From the NCBI RefSeq assembly GCF_033568475.1, contig NC_133120.1, positions 174,437,991 through 174,501,990 of the forward strand: a stretch of DNA of 64,000 bases. The letters run 5' to 3'. This document shows, one piece after another, positions 1 to 11,313 of this stretch. The notes beneath the pieces were generated by a model. It did not search any database. It saw only the letters and a list, made by a program, of their open reading frames with translations, and was not told the origin of the DNA. Origin of the DNA: Henckelia pumila (lineage: Eukaryota; Streptophyta; Magnoliopsida; Lamiales; Gesneriaceae). Numbering within the stretch: the stretch's first letter is position 1; every line of letters begins with the position of its first letter. The translations under genes and the position numbers were made by a program.

Positions 1-161
1 AAACAATTTTTTTCAACTCTATCATCATCGGCTAACAGTCATCATTCTACTTATTCACATAACACAAACACAAAACATAATGATATGCATGAATACGAAC
101 TATATGAAATAATCTAAACCATATTAATGAAAAACATAATGACGAATGAAACAAAACTAAA

Positions 162-200
162 TAACACCCCCTCATACTTATCCAAAGCATTGCCCTCAAT
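162..200 (-). other. Purine-rich (PPT-like) tract and GAGGGCAATG motif
   Basis: On the minus strand GAGGGCAATG is followed by TATGAGGGGGTGTTA. Athila-B has the same order downstream of ORF3 (GAGGACAACG then TTTGGGGGAGTTG at about 62577-62611). It may be a plus-strand primer or another conserved 3' element; no LTR start is visible after it within the window. Confidence 0.45.
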
Positions 201-462
201 GCTCTAGAACAATGAACAGAATGAGAAACGAACAAATGCAAAACAAAAATAAACACAATGAAAACAAAATAACACTCCCCTGGTCAATCATCGTGGTGTA
301 TATCCATCTGCCACTGCTACACCACATTTCTTAGGCCATCAATATTCTTATATATTACCTTGAAAATCCAAAAATTGAGGGATTAAACATGATCAACTCA
401 ACACGAAACGACACTAGATAAAAACTAAAATTAAATAAACAAAACAGAAAGAATTAGAATTC

Positions 463-511
463 TTGGGTTGCCTCCGAAGTAGCGCCTGATTTTCAGTCCT
501 TGGCTCGACCC
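463..511 (-). other. Post-pol GGGAGGCAACCC-type module
   Basis: On the minus strand this segment has GGTCGAGCC, then GCGCTACTT, then GGAGGCAACCCAAG. It matches in order and spacing the segments after the stop codons at 41385 (Athila-A) and 60436 (Athila-B). One stem base differs here (TTCGG instead of TTGGG opposite CCCAA). Its survival in an element without gag-pol points to a cis function. Confidence 0.7.
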
Positions 512-733
512 TCAGAAGCACTCATCAAAGAGCGGTTGACGCCCAAAGTAAGTGTCATATGACATCACCAATGGGTGTTTGTTCCATGTGCCCTCAAGCT
601 TGGCCAGACAAATGTGGTTTAAACTCGTCACCTCAACAACACCCCATAACAGCTGGTAAACATGGGAAGAGAAAATCTCTGTTGGCTCTCCATTTTGTTG
701 GGTAAAACTCGTGAATACTTGTCGATGGATCAT
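512..733 (-). CDS. Unrecognised 73-codon ORF in the non-autonomous element
   Basis: An ATG-started ORF between the primer site and the GGGAGGCAACCC module, where gag-pol would be in a full element. It has no motif I recognise: no zinc knuckle, no D-T/S-G, no transmembrane stretch. It could be a remnant of a gag N-terminus, a chance ORF in a leader, or a short peptide gene. The position is suggestive but coding evidence is weak. Confidence 0.25.
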   Translation of the reverse strand: MIHRQVFTSFTQQNGEPTEIFSSHVYQLLWGVVEVTSLNHICLAKLEGTWNKHPLVMSYDTYFGRQPLFDECF

Positions 734-868
734 CTTAAAGTATTACGCCAGATGAATTCCTGCAAGAATAGAATATACAACGATAGATCACGCAGGAATA
801 AAATAGAATAAATAAAAAAAAGAAATTAACTAAAGAAAATAACAAAAAGTAAAATTTGTCTATTTCAA

Positions 869-886
869 TCCCCGGCAACGGCGCCA
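869..886 (-). other. Primer-binding site, tRNA-Asp type
   Basis: The minus strand reads TGGCGCCGTTGCCGGGGA, 18 bases complementary to the 3' end of plant tRNA-Asp. It is identical to the site at 55079-55096. This primer is typical of the Athila group. Confidence 0.9.
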
Positions 887-892
887 AAAACT

Positions 893-2281
893 TGGTCGAG
901 AAAATACTACCACTGAAAATCAACCTAAATATATATATCATTTAAGCTCGAATATATCGCAAGTGCACGAGTCAAGTAATAATATAGTGTACAAAGTACG
1001 AGTATCGTCCCACAGAGATTGATGTCTGACAAAATTACTCAAGTATTATTCTTTAGTTAATTAAGATAACATGATAATAAATTAATAAACTAAAATAAAA
1101 GATGGAAAAAAAACAAAATAATAAAATTAAATTCAAAAAATAAATAAACGATTGTTAGGATCTCGGTTCACCTACCCTTTTTTCTTTTCTAATGATTGAA
1201 ATTCAGTTCTCAAGTCATGCTTTTGACGGAACTCCCTAATCTAATTAACAAATTGCAATAACCAAGTGTCCTTGTGTTATTCAACAATTGCAATTGCATT
1301 ACGATTTGTGGAATCCTCTAGCTTTTGACCTATTGGACTATGACTATCAACATGTATCCAACCTCATATGTCTATGTAAGTTGTAGATCCATGGACTATA
1401 TTACCCTATCATGTTATAAAATCTCCTTTCAGTATCAATTATAACACATAAAATCAATTCGAAGTTGATCAATCTCCAAATAATAAATAAAAACAGTAAT
1501 ATAATCAAGAATGCATAAAAACCAAATTCAATCTTCAAGAAGAAATCAATACAAAGTTTTGGGGTAGGATCCCCTAAATCCCAACAAATATAAAAGAAAG
1601 AAGAGAAAACTAGTGTTGCGATTCTTGAGTTCTTCAAGTTTCCTCCCTCTCCACGTTCTTCTCCTTGGATGGCCGCCTCCTCCCTTGCATTTCTGATGTG
1701 TGGAACTTCGGAACCCTTTCTCACGTCTGATATGTCCCCTTTTATATGTGGTTGAAAGCTCATCCAATAAAGCCCCAAAAAATCGCAACTTTTAATGTTA
1801 GAAAATTAATATTTTTTCAGTCTGCGTCGTGCCATGGCGCAGAAAAGTCACGCCATAGCGTGAAAAGTTTTGTTTTCACTTCTTCAAAATCCTCGGTTCA
1901 CGCCACGGCGCAGGAAAAATCACGCTATGGCTTGAAAAGTTCTGCCTCTAGTTTTCAGCGCGCAGTTATCTTGAAAAAATCATAACGTAATTTCTAACCG
2001 TCGGATTGAGATGAAATTTTGAAAACATCTTCAAAACATCTTGAAATTTAATTTGGACGGTGGAGATTTTATTTGGAGTTCCCAAAAGTTAAATTTTAAT
2101 TTTTGATCAAGGCTGCTCCGTAATTCATTCTTCAAAAACCCATTTTCCTACAAAATTAACCCGGAGAGAGAAATGCTCATGCATGAGATTAATTACAAAT
2201 AAAACATATAAAAACACACATGAAACCATATGAATGCATGCCAAATAGACATAAAATAATGCACAAAAAATGCACTTATCA
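893..2281 (-). repeat. LTR of the Athila-derived non-autonomous element
   Basis: 1389 bp, TG...CA on the minus strand. It ends six bases before the tRNA-Asp primer site, the same spacer length (AGTTTT) as Athila-B. On the minus strand it has palindromic boxes at about 1822-1945 (such as TCACGC-CATA-GCGTGA) followed by a clear TATA motif, CATATAAAAGGGG, at about 1736-1749. The rest is AT-rich and non-coding. Confidence 0.8.
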
Positions 2282-3923
2282 ACAACTTCATAAACCAAAA
2301 ATCCCTCTGCACCTCTCTGTAACAAACGATTCATCGATAACACAAAAATCAAAGGAATTCTAGATCGAGAACCCTTACCGAAGAATTTTCACTCGTCTGC
2401 CATTTCAAGTTTGAATCTGACAACCTTTTGAAAACAATCAACGGTTGCCATGTGCTTGGTTAAAGCATCTATACCAACAATACAGTCAAAATCTGACAAC
2501 CCAAGTACAATATAGTCGAATTCTAAAAAATTCTCCTCAAATCGAAGTTCACAGTTCCTGACAAATCTGACAGAAACAATTCCTCCACCCAAAGGTGAAG
2601 TAACAGCTACTATAGTAGGCAAAAGCTCAGTAGGCAAAGCATGCATCAACACAAATTTTTAAGAGATCAAGGAATGAGAAGCACCTGTATCTATCAATAC
2701 ATGAGCAGAATAACCGAAAATCGAACAGTTACCTACTATAACATCGTCAGGTGCTGCCTGAGCCTGATCCTCAGCTAGAGAAATAATCGTGCCTGCTGTC
2801 TCGGAGGCTGGTTTGCACTCGGGTTACCACCATGTTTGTTCTACTGCTGAGGCTGGAAGGAGTGAACCGCAGAAGTCTGCCTCTCAGGCTGAGCTGTAGG
2901 TCTAGAAGAACTCCCACTCTGAGCTCGATCTTTACCTCGCTGAGGACACACCTTAGCAAAGTGTCCTTGTTGCTGACAAATATTGAAGTTCCCGAAGACT
3001 CCTACACACTGATCTTGGGAGTGTCTACCCCCACACTTGTTGCAGAACAAAGATGAAAATCCAGAACTCTGTCCTGAACCGAAATGCTTGGAGCCACTGG
3101 AGCTAGAAGAATTGTTCCCCTGCTTCTTGAACTGTTTCCCCTTTGCTCTGAAATGATCTTTTCTATAACCCCCACTGCTTCCTCCTTCGTAACTCTATAG
3201 TTGGTTCTGATACTGCGATGGCAGATTCTCATACTAAGACGGTTGATTATGAGACTGTCTCGGCTGTTGAGGTACCATCTAATTTCCTCTCTGTCTCCAC
3301 AAACCTGCTTCCGCTCCCTTTGCATGATTCATGGCATCCGCAAAGTTATCAGGCCTAGCAGTGTTTACAAACGTGAAGATATCAGAGTTCAAACCATTAA
3401 TGAACTGGTCGGCTTTTGCTTCTTCATTGTCGGCAATGTGTGGTACAAATCTTAGCAAACTATCAAACTTGGATACATACTCCTCGATGTTCAAGTTTCC
3501 TTGCCTCAGAGTGGAAAACTCGGCTCCCTTATCCTTACGGTACGAAACTAGGAAAAATCTCTTATAAAACTCAGTTTTGAAAAGAGTTCAAGTAATGACT
3601 ATACCTCGATTCTCCATGACTCTCTTCTTCGTGATCCATCAGTTCTTAGCAACACCTCGAAGCAGATGAATGACTAACCTGGTTCGGCGGTAATCTGAAT
3701 ATTCAAGGGAATCGAACAACTGATCAATGTCGTCCAACCAGCTCTCACAGTCAACAGGATTCTCTATACCCTGCAACAAAGACGGGTTAAATGACTGAAA
3801 CCTCTTCAGCTAGGTTTCCATAGGCGTCGCTGTGGCATCCATCTGATCGGTTTCGGTACTAGCCTTCTCATTCGGAGGAGTAACTAGCGGTGGGTTTCTG
3901 TTAATAACTCGACGAGGACCCAT
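2282..3923 (-). pseudogene. gypsy1 gag-protease remnant
   Basis: Starts at an ATG at 3923 (MGPRRVINRNPP), aligned with the gypsy2 gag start. A TAG follows at 3810, replacing a codon in MET-x-LKRF. The frame is then broken repeatedly. Fragments include the capsid-like segment (NIEEYVSKFDSLLRFVPHI, 3279-3494), a double zinc knuckle (CNKCGGRH and CQQQGHFAKVC, 2841-3050), and the end of the aspartic protease (SDFDCIVGIDALTKH, 2389-2652). It once encoded nucleocapsid and protease but is now inert. It stops at the junction with the inserted LTR at 2282. Confidence 0.8.
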
Positions 3924-4210
3924 CTGATAATCAAAGGTTAGGACACAAGATATCTCAATCGCTACAAATCGGTGCCCTTTCAACCTCTCAGAAAATCGGA
4001 TACCAGTCGATAAACAAAAATAATTATATCTCAAGTAGTCCATGCTTTATAAATCAAATCACATAATCATGTAATTAAAATAATTCTCAAACAATAAAGC
4101 ATGCTCACATGGAATTAAATAATTAAATAAATAACTCAATCACATGCAAGGAGCCAATTCAAGTGGACTCGTTCTACCCCGCTCAGTTCTAGTTCAACCA
4201 AGAACTTATC

Positions 4211-4222
4211 GCTCTGATTCCA
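4211..4222 (-). other. Primer-binding site, tRNA-Met type (one mismatch)
   Basis: The minus strand reads TGGAATCAGAGC, one substitution from TGGTATCAGAGC, complementary to initiator tRNA-Met. It lies five bases from the LTR end at 4228. Confidence 0.85.
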
Positions 4223-4227
4223 CTTAA

Positions 4228-6321
4228 TGTGAAACCTCGGTTCTAAACATCTAATCTCGGATTAAACAATAAGTAAGCATCGAAGATCCAAGATTAAAAG
4301 CAATAGAAGAATTTTTTTTTTATAAAGAGCATACCCGAACCCCGTGCACACATCCGTGCATGGGTCCGTGCATTTAACTGAAGCGCACATGGACCCCGCA
4401 CCACCTCCATCTTTGGGTCCATGCTTAAACATTGAACTAAAATCCTTAGTTTCTATCCGAACACACGGACTCTCACTCGGAGGTGGCATGGGGTCCGTGC
4501 ACTCAAAAATAAGAACACAAAAAAACTTGCAAAGGGACACGGTCCCTTGCACGGACGTGGCACGGGGTCCGTGCCCTGCTGCACCAGAAAAAGCTAAGCT
4601 TCAGCAGAACAAAATCCATGCTAACACAATCCAATTCTTGAATTCCACAATGCTACAAACTCAATAAAACATGCATAAAGAGTACAAGGTAGATCTAGAC
4701 TTGTACATTATTCAAACCAGTAGAACATGCTTTGGTTCTAGATTACAATCCGAATACAAAACAAGTTCTAATTACAATTCGACTTCTAAAATCACCGAGT
4801 CCTCACTTCTACTCAACTCAACCCCTAGCATGCTGCCTCTGACTTGATCCTGCCCCACCTGTTGCCAAGTACACATACAAAACAAAGCAACTGCCGGTGT
4901 GAATGATATTCCTAGTAAAATCAAAATAACATTCAATACAAGTAATATATCAACAACATGATATCAAGACAAAATATTCAATGTTAAGACAAATAAAATG
5001 CATGTCTTTTAAAATCGGGATATCAACTCTGATAAACAAGGAATTGCTGCTATGCTTTTGGGATCCCGAGAATGAGATCACGTAACAACTCACCGACTCT
5101 CCCAATCGAGGTGGTTCCACGTATCCCAATCCCCTAGACTTGGGTGCGACTATAAGGAGTATGCTGACACTAGATGAACTTCTACAACCCAGGCCACTCG
5201 CAGTATGCCCCCAAAACGTCTAAACAAAAAGGGCATACAGCCCGCTGAAATCAAATATTTAGGCTCGAGATGAATGCATAAGAAAAAAAATAAAGAATCA
5301 AGCCATAATAACAAAGATCAAACCAACAAAATACAAGTCCCCCATTCTAGAATGAGTATTGATTCAAGTATATGATTTTAAGGGAAACTCAATAACCAAC
5401 TGTCTCGAGTGTTCTATCCCGCTAAAACGATGTCTGCTTGTACCTTTCAATGCAATTAGCTCCAACTCTGGATACGCTATAAAAGAGGTTTTATCAAAAT
5501 CTATACAACCTAAACAACAACAACGCTCAAGGTAAACTCTTTACCGCTCTTCGTCCAACTCTTCGACGATCAACTTCTACTAACTCTGGGCTCGACAAAC
5601 TTCAAACGAATCTGTACAGAGGCAAAATATGATCAAAAACGACGAACAAACCAAATTTCCAAAGTTCTACAATTCAAACGGTTCAGAATCCCAAAAATCA
5701 AACCGGCAGCATCACGGCTATAAACTGATCAAACCGAAAATGCAGACAGCAGTAGAACATTGAAAACAACTCAAAGCAATGCTAAAACAAAAATAACAAT
5801 CTGAATCCAACAAATCACAAAACCCCCATTTTCGAATGATGCTTCCGAAAATCATAACAAATCCAAACGACGCTCTATTTCAAAACCGACTGAGAATAAT
5901 CGATAAGAACTATCTCAAAAACAACATAACCAAAACTCAATCGATTCTAATAACATCCAAAAATAGAAGTATAACTGATCGGAGAAATACTTATGATAGA
6001 ACTAAGCTCTCGCTGATGTGATCGCTAATCTGCCTTCGAAAGTAATTTATAACGCACGGATCGACCGGAAACTGAATTTACAATGCTTGAGAAAGCTATG
6101 GGGCGTCTTCAATGGAGGGAGGCGGCTTGGAGGAGATGATAGAGTTGAGAAGACAAGTCAAAGCCTTATAAATATCTAATAAAATTGATATTTTCATTTT
6201 AGTCCCTAAAAAAAATCCAAAATTTGCAAATAGACCCTGATCAAAATCAAGTCGGCTCTTAAACTCTGTAATCTACGATTATCTCAAATAAACTCAATTA
6301 AGATAAATTTGGGGCGTTACA
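4228..6321 (-). repeat. gypsy1 5' LTR
   Basis: 2094 bp; on the minus strand it begins TGTAACGCCCC and ends CGAGGTTTCACA next to the primer site. Boxes based on GCACGGACC/GGTCCGTGC lie at about 4340-4585. Just downstream on the minus strand is a TATA motif (CTTTATAAAAAAA, about 4316-4327). The ORFs inside (e.g. 4344-4667) run through these boxes and are not genes. The rest is AT-rich non-coding DNA. Confidence 0.85.
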
Positions 6322-6341
6322 AATAACCACCATGAACATTA

Positions 6342-6713
6342 AAGTTTGAAGGGTCCAGCACTGAAGGAACTACATGTGCCGAGATAGTGATTATATCTCC
6401 AACTGGAGTGAAAACAACTTTATCATTTAATTTGGATTTTCCTCGCACTAACAACCAGGCTGAGTATGAAGCACTGGTGATTGGATTCGAAATTCTCAAA
6501 GATTTGCAAGCAAAAAATATCCAAGTAATTGGAGATTTGCAATTGGTCCTTCGGCAAGTGGCTGGAGAATATAAATGCACCAGCTTATCATTGGACCAAT
6601 ATTTTTCAGCCGCTTCCCAGCTGACTGATGATTTTGAGGAAATAAACTTTCAGTACGTACCAAGACAGCAAAATTGGGAGGCCAATGAACTATCTCAGAT
6701 TGCGTCGGGTTGA
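6342..6713 (+). pseudogene. Tat-like archaeal-type RNase H domain
   Basis: Readable from about 6345 (F-E-G-S-S-T-E-G) through NNQAEYEALVIGFEIL, the helix carrying the conserved Glu, to a C-terminal VPRQQNWEANELSQIA. The asparagine-rich NNQAEYEAL and the terminal R-x-x-N-x-x-A-(D/N) arrangement are typical of the second RNase H of Tat retrotransposons. In intact relatives it degrades RNA-DNA hybrids during reverse transcription. The frame ends at a TGA at 6713, and the following integrase is in a different frame, so there is a frameshift near 6700. The N-terminal part was lost to the gypsy1 insertion. Confidence 0.75.
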
Positions 6714-8054
6714 AATTATCCGAGGAACTCACCCATAGATTGGTATTGATTCAAAAGAGGAATCATCCCTCCATCATACAAAGGGGATTACAGGTAGAAA
6801 CTTTTAATTTGGATACTAATTTGGCAGGTTATTGGAGGGACGAACTGAAGGAAGCCTTACAATTACCTGAGAAGTCAATTCCTTATGGAGTAAGGATGAA
6901 AGTCCTCAATGTGATGGTTGAGGGTGATCTATATAGGAAAGGAATGGATGGGTTGTTGTTGCGATGTATCGGGTTCCCCGAGGAGATGGAAGTCATGAAA
7001 CAGGTTCATGAAGGAGTGTGTGGCGCACATCAGTCTGGAATCCAGATGAGATGGATTGTGAGGACACATGGATATTATTGGCCATCAATGTTGAAAGATT
7101 GTATTAGGTATTCCAAAGGATGTCAGCCCTGCCAAAAACATGGAAATATTCAACGGGTTCCTGCTGATGAAATGTATGCCATTGTAAAGTCATGGCCATT
7201 CCGAGGTTGGGCCATGGATTTAATCGAGAAAATCTATCCATCTTCATCTACAGGCCATAATTTTATTATTGTGGCTACTGACTTCTTCACTAAATGGGTG
7301 GAAGAGATACCATTGAAAAAGGTGAAACAGAAAGATGTGATCGATTTTATCAAGGAACACATCATACATCGATTTGGTATACCAAAATCCATTATTACCG
7401 ATCAAGGAACCATGTTCGTAGGATCAGAAGTGAAAGATTTTGCAGCAGATTATGGAATTCAGCTACATTGTTCTTCGCCATAATACCCTCAGGACAATGG
7501 GCAGGCAGAAGCTTCTAACAAAGTATTGATTCAAATCTTGCAAAAAATGATGGAAGACAATCCAAGAGATTGTCCTAGGCTATTACCCGAAACATTATGG
7601 GCATACAGAACATCAAAGAGAACTGCAACTGGGGTAAGTCCTTTTGCCTTATCTTATGGGCACGAAGCTGTGTTGCCTATCGAAATAATGGTTCCATCAT
7701 TACAAATAGCTATGCAAAATCACTTGATTCTAGAATTGTACAATGAAGCTATGATTACAGAGCTGGAGGATCTCGATGACATGCGAATGCAAGCTCTCAA
7801 TAGCCTCATGCATCAAAAAGAAAAAGTGGCTCAGAGATACAATAAACGGGTTAAAAAAAGTCGTTCCATGAAGGAGATCTGGTTTGGAAAGTCATACTAC
7901 CTATGGGAGTTAAGGACAGGGAATTGGGAAAATGGTCTCCCAATTGGGAAGGACCATTTAAAGTTCATCGAGTACTTGATGGGAACACTTATTGGTTGGA
8001 CAGTGTAGAAGGGGAACCTCACAGACGATGCATCAATGGTAGATATTTGAAGTA
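6710..8054 (+). pseudogene. Tat-like integrase, broken
   Basis: The zinc-binding region is visible (VHEGVCGAHQSG ... CIRYSKGCQPCQKHG), then the DDE core: AMDLIEKIYP, SIITDQGTMF and, after a nonsense codon, NGQAEASNK. The stop at 7481-7483 (TAA) replaces a Tyr codon in the usual YYPQ-NGQAE motif; the same frame resumes and runs to about 7870. A second frameshift there moves the C-terminal part (KDRELGKWSPNWEGPFKV ... GRYLK) into another frame, ending near 8054. It would have joined cDNA to host DNA but cannot be translated whole. Confidence 0.8.
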
Positions 8055-8399
8055 ATATATTCCTAGTATATGAGAGGAACATTCACCCTAAATAGTGTAA
8101 GTGGATGCAAGCGCCACATTTGTAATTATCAGGCTAAATTATGGCCATAAGTGTTTGTAAATAAATAAAACAGTCGAAAAGTTGTGATAGAAATGATTGC
8201 ATAAAATAGCAAGCGATAAATTGTCGATCGTGCCATCAGTCTAAAGCAGAAAAGAAACGAAAGGGTTCAAGAGCATACATTTGAAAAGATCCTAGCAACA
8301 AACGGAAATATTGTTTTCTCCATAAAACATTAAAATTACCCCAGGGCGGCCGCCAATTCTTCCCAATTTTGCTTACATTCTAGCTGCGTGGACTTGGAT
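8055..8399. other. Non-coding 3' region of the Tat-like remnant
   Basis: AT-rich sequence between the integrase end and the antisense ORF. I see no ORF, LTR end or convincing purine tract, only a GC-rich spot (GGGCGGCCGCC) near 8346. Confidence 0.4.
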
Positions 8400-8771
8400 T
8401 CATTCAAAATTGTGTTCCATCCCTGGTACGTACTTAGTTTTTTGATTCATGAATCGTCTCTCCGTGTTGCTAATCTCCTTGTCGGCAGTCAATATTTGTG
8501 ACTTAAGAGACTCACCTTCCTCCAGCATTTGCACGCTTTTGACCTCATGAGTAGCCAGTTCTTTCTTCAATTGCAATATTTGTTCTTCCACAACATCAAA
8601 ATCTTGACCCACCTCAATAAGTTTATTGACATCACTTTCTCTCGTTCTCTTGAGACTATCCCAAGTCTCTTTATAAGTCCTAAAAGCTTCCAACTTGGCA
8701 GAGAATTCTGTAAGCTTGTTCACAGCATCTCGGGCCTGAGAAAGGATAGAAGGCAGAGAGTGGGAAGTCAT
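8400..8771 (-). CDS. Antisense coiled-coil ORF downstream of Tat-like integrase
   Basis: A 123-codon ORF from an ATG, opposite in strand to the integrase. It is rich in Glu, Lys and Leu with heptad-like runs (LTEFSAKLEAF, VVEEQILQLKKELATHE, SLKSQILTADKEI), so a long coiled coil is likely. I see no catalytic motif. Tat-lineage elements are known to carry extra ORFs between pol and the 3' LTR, some antisense, and this fits that position. It is open although the adjacent integrase is broken. Its C-terminal end lies nearest the integrase. The N-terminus may once have extended beyond 8771, since gypsy3 begins only 28 bp away at 8800. A chance ORF is possible. Confidence 0.55.
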   Translation of the reverse strand: MTSHSLPSILSQARDAVNKLTEFSAKLEAFRTYKETWDSLKRTRESDVNKLIEVGQDFDVVEEQILQLKKELATHEVKSVQMLEEGESLKSQILTADKEISNTERRFMNQKTKYVPGMEHNFE

Positions 8772-8799
8772 ACCTAAGGGAAATTCAGAAAACCCCTGG

Positions 8800-9350
8800 T
8801 GTAGTGACCCAACCCGGATCCACTACCTAATAAGAGTTAAGAGTATAATTAAACATGCATTAAATAAACTGTTGCGGAAGACTTAAATAAAAGCAGACCG
8901 ACAAAATACAACCGATTAAACAAATTCGATTATACAACCCAATCGAATAAATAAGCCTAAAGGGCGAAACCTACAGCCAATCCTGCTGTCTTCACTGGTC
9001 ACTGGCTACTCCAAGCTCCTTGTGCTCGATCCAGCACCTGCACCTGCCCCATCGAATGGGGTGTCCAAATACACATAAAAAACTGGACGTGAGCACTAAG
9101 CTCAATACGAAAGCACGGGTAAAACATACAAATATGATGCATTCACATGACAGGATATCCATATATGGGATAACTGTATACAACTGATCAGTAATGGCGC
9201 CTAGGACATGAGTGGTACAACTCGGGGAGCAAACCCTGCGTACATTTCTCATTCCTAACGGACGTAGATCGTGTCTTCCAAATTCCAGTGCCGGCTAACC
9301 CGTCGGTCGCGGGGTGCTCGACATCAACCGTCCGAACAAGGCTGAGCGGC
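8800..9350 (-). repeat. gypsy3 3' LTR, distal part
   Basis: On the minus strand this is the end of the LTR (...GGGTCACTACA at 8800). It is interrupted at 9350 by gypsy2. No gene is seen. With 17731-18550 the rejoined LTR is about 1.37 kb. Confidence 0.7.
9346..9350. repeat. Target-site duplication of gypsy2, left (GCGGC)
   Basis: GCGGC here and at 17726-17730 exactly flank gypsy2. Confidence 0.92.
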
Positions 9351-11313
9351 TGTGGGGACCCGGGTTGCTAATCTTATCTTAGGGCAATTTATTGTAATTA
9401 ACAATTAAACAAGTACTTAAAATAATTAAATAAACAAGAGCTAAAAAAAAATTTTGTTTTAAAAGGCAGGGTCTCGCTCGATCGGGGAATATGCTATCAA
9501 AAATCTGCTGCCAAAGAATGGATAAACAAGTCATAATCTTTTATACATGCTACAAAATCAAAGACATGCTATCTTATAACGTCTTACAAGCTTCTAAACA
9601 TAATAAACATAAACTAGCATGTATTCAAGCCATAATATACAAAGTTCTTGTATCACTTCTAGCATGGTTCAACAACATAAAGTACAAGTCGTGCTACTTA
9701 AGCCCGTGTCCTCACTTGCTATGCCTCTATCTCGAGCTATCCTTGTCTTTTCTGACTAGCTCCTGCCCCACCTATTGCCATGCACACATACAAAACAAAG
9801 CAATAGCCGGATAACTCCGGTGAGAATAAAGTCCCAGTATAAACAACTTTAAACGCGAGATAATAAACGTGAATGCAATGCAAATGGCAAAGGAAGGCTA
9901 TCAAGCTGATATCAATAAAACTTAGTTCTTTGGGATCCCGAGGAATAAAATAACTATCAAACCACCGATACTCCCATTCGAGGCGGCATCAAGTATTTTA
10001 GTCCTCTGACTTTGGTACAACTATAGTGAGTCTTCTGGATCTGAACATAAATCCATATTCTGTGCCATGAGTCAAGCTGACTCTAGAAATAAATCTACAT
10101 TCCATGCCACTCACTACAGCTCTCCAAACGTCATCTGCACTCTAGGCGATGGCTGCCCTCTGTGCTATTAAGGCTGGAGTTCAAGATGAATGCAACATAA
10201 GTTGTATGCATTAAAAGCTATAAAACACATCTTGAACAACTAAGCATATAAGCAAACAAAGCAATACAAACAAATAATCACATAAGAAATATAAAGAAAC
10301 AAGTATGTGATTGACATGGGAATACTTGAAATGAAAGCTATTTCAAGCGTTCTATCCCATCTGGATTTGCTGTCATTTATACCTTTCGATGTCGTGTCTG
10401 ACAGTACTTCAAGTCTGAAAACATCATAGTAAAACCATCTATCAAAATCTGTTCCAAAGCATAACAAAATTTCAACTAAAGAACTTCAAACCTTCTAAAT
10501 CGTTCTCGATTCGAATCGACAATCTCGAGTTCGGAACACTTTGATCAAATCTGAAAAATAGTAGATACAATCTAACCATATCAAATTCCAACTCTAATCA
10601 TGCTTTGTTCAATCAATAAGAGCAAAATCTTGACAATTTGCAAATCGGCGGCATAACGGCTAAAACCGGCAATCCAAACAATATCCAAATCAATCCAACA
10701 ATCCAGATAACTTATAATCTCTAACATATCATCTCATTACCATAAAAATCAGTATCAATCAAACATGATAGTGTTCGAATTATTCTTCCCAAATTCATAT
10801 AAATCCGAACGACAGTCTTTTGTCGAACCGTCTGCGAATACACGATCGGTACAGCTGATATACGCATATATGATAAAATCATAATTTTCCATCTTTCACA
10901 TAAAAATAAAATCTGAGATATGTGAATAAAACATGTACCAAATCTAAGGTCTCGGAGCTGTGATCGCAGATATATATTTATCTGGAATTTCTGACAACCG
11001 GAGCGCGAGTTATCGAAGCTTGAACGGACAAAAATGGCTTGGAAAAGGGTTCAGCCGAGTTCTCTGTTTTTCCTTCTCCAAAATATGATATATCACGTGT
11101 GTTCAGAATAATTCAAGTGGAGAATGAGATATATATAGCATATTTGCAGTTTAGTCCCTGAACTTTTGACTATTTGCAATTCAGTCCCCGGAAAAGCGAT
11201 TTAATTCAATTTCAATCCTTCCAATTTAAGAATTATTAGAATTTAATTCTAAACTCTAAATATTCCCAAATTAAATATTCTCGGATTAAAATTACATAAT
11301 CCCGGGCCTTACA
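9351..11313 (-). repeat. gypsy2 3' LTR
   Basis: 1963 bp; on the minus strand it starts TGTAAGGCCCGG and ends GGTCCCCACA. A TATA-like run (CTATATATAT) lies near 11130-11141. ORFs such as 9491-9814 and 10240-10467 recur in the other LTR only because the LTR is duplicated. Confidence 0.93.

Larger units (their letters stand above)
1..2281 (-). mobile_element. Athila-derived non-autonomous LTR element, truncated by window edge
   Basis: Read on the minus strand the order is: LTR (2281 to 893), a primer site complementary to tRNA-Asp, a short internal region with one 73-codon ORF, a GGGAGGCAACCC-type module, and a purine-rich tract near 162-174. The LTR starts TGATAAGTGCA, like the Athila-B LTR at 53669, so the two families are related. 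No gag, RT, RNase H or integrase lies between the primer site and the purine tract, only about 0.7 kb. This fits a large-retrotransposon-derivative type of parasite mobilised by an Athila relative. The 3' LTR is outside the window. It interrupts the protease region of gypsy1 at 2282. Confidence 0.75.
2282..6321 (-). mobile_element. gypsy1: degraded Tekay-like Ty3/gypsy element (5' LTR, PBS, gag-PR)
   Basis: Minus-strand order: 5' LTR (6321 to 4228), tRNA-Met primer site, gag start at 3923, broken gag and protease. Homology stops at 2282, where the Athila-derived LTR begins. Throughout gag-PR it resembles gypsy2, whose integrase has a chromodomain, so both are probably Tekay/Del chromoviruses. 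It inserted into the RNase H-integrase part of the Tat-like remnant to its right. The pol part and 3' LTR are not in the window. Confidence 0.8.
6322..8799 (+). mobile_element. Tat-like Ty3/gypsy remnant (aRNase H, integrase, antisense ORF)
   Basis: The oldest layer in this part of the nest. The left side is cut by the gypsy1 LTR and the right side by the gypsy3 LTR at 8800. Order: second (archaeal-type) RNase H, integrase, about 350 bp non-coding, then an ORF on the opposite strand. A second RNase H just before integrase is a hallmark of the Tat/Ogre lineage. No LTR or RT of this element is visible. Confidence 0.75.

Noticed and set aside
869..886. tRNA-like sequences at primer sites.
   Set aside because: Only 12-18 bases complementary to tRNA 3' ends; no cloverleaf, so these are primer-binding sites and not tRNA genes.
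1401..1788. Overlapping minus-strand ORFs 1401-1778 and 1546-1788, and plus ORF 1746-1985.
   Set aside because: Inside the Athila-derived LTR, overlapping in different frames, with no motif.
4344..4667. A 107-codon ORF (with a shadow on the other strand) over the GCACGG boxes.
   Set aside because: Lies wholly inside the gypsy1 LTR; it is open because the GC-rich boxes lack stop codons.
9491..9814. ORFs paired between 9491-9814/15902-16225 and 10240-10467/16651-16878.
   Set aside because: These are the two LTRs of gypsy2; duplication of the LTR explains the pairing.
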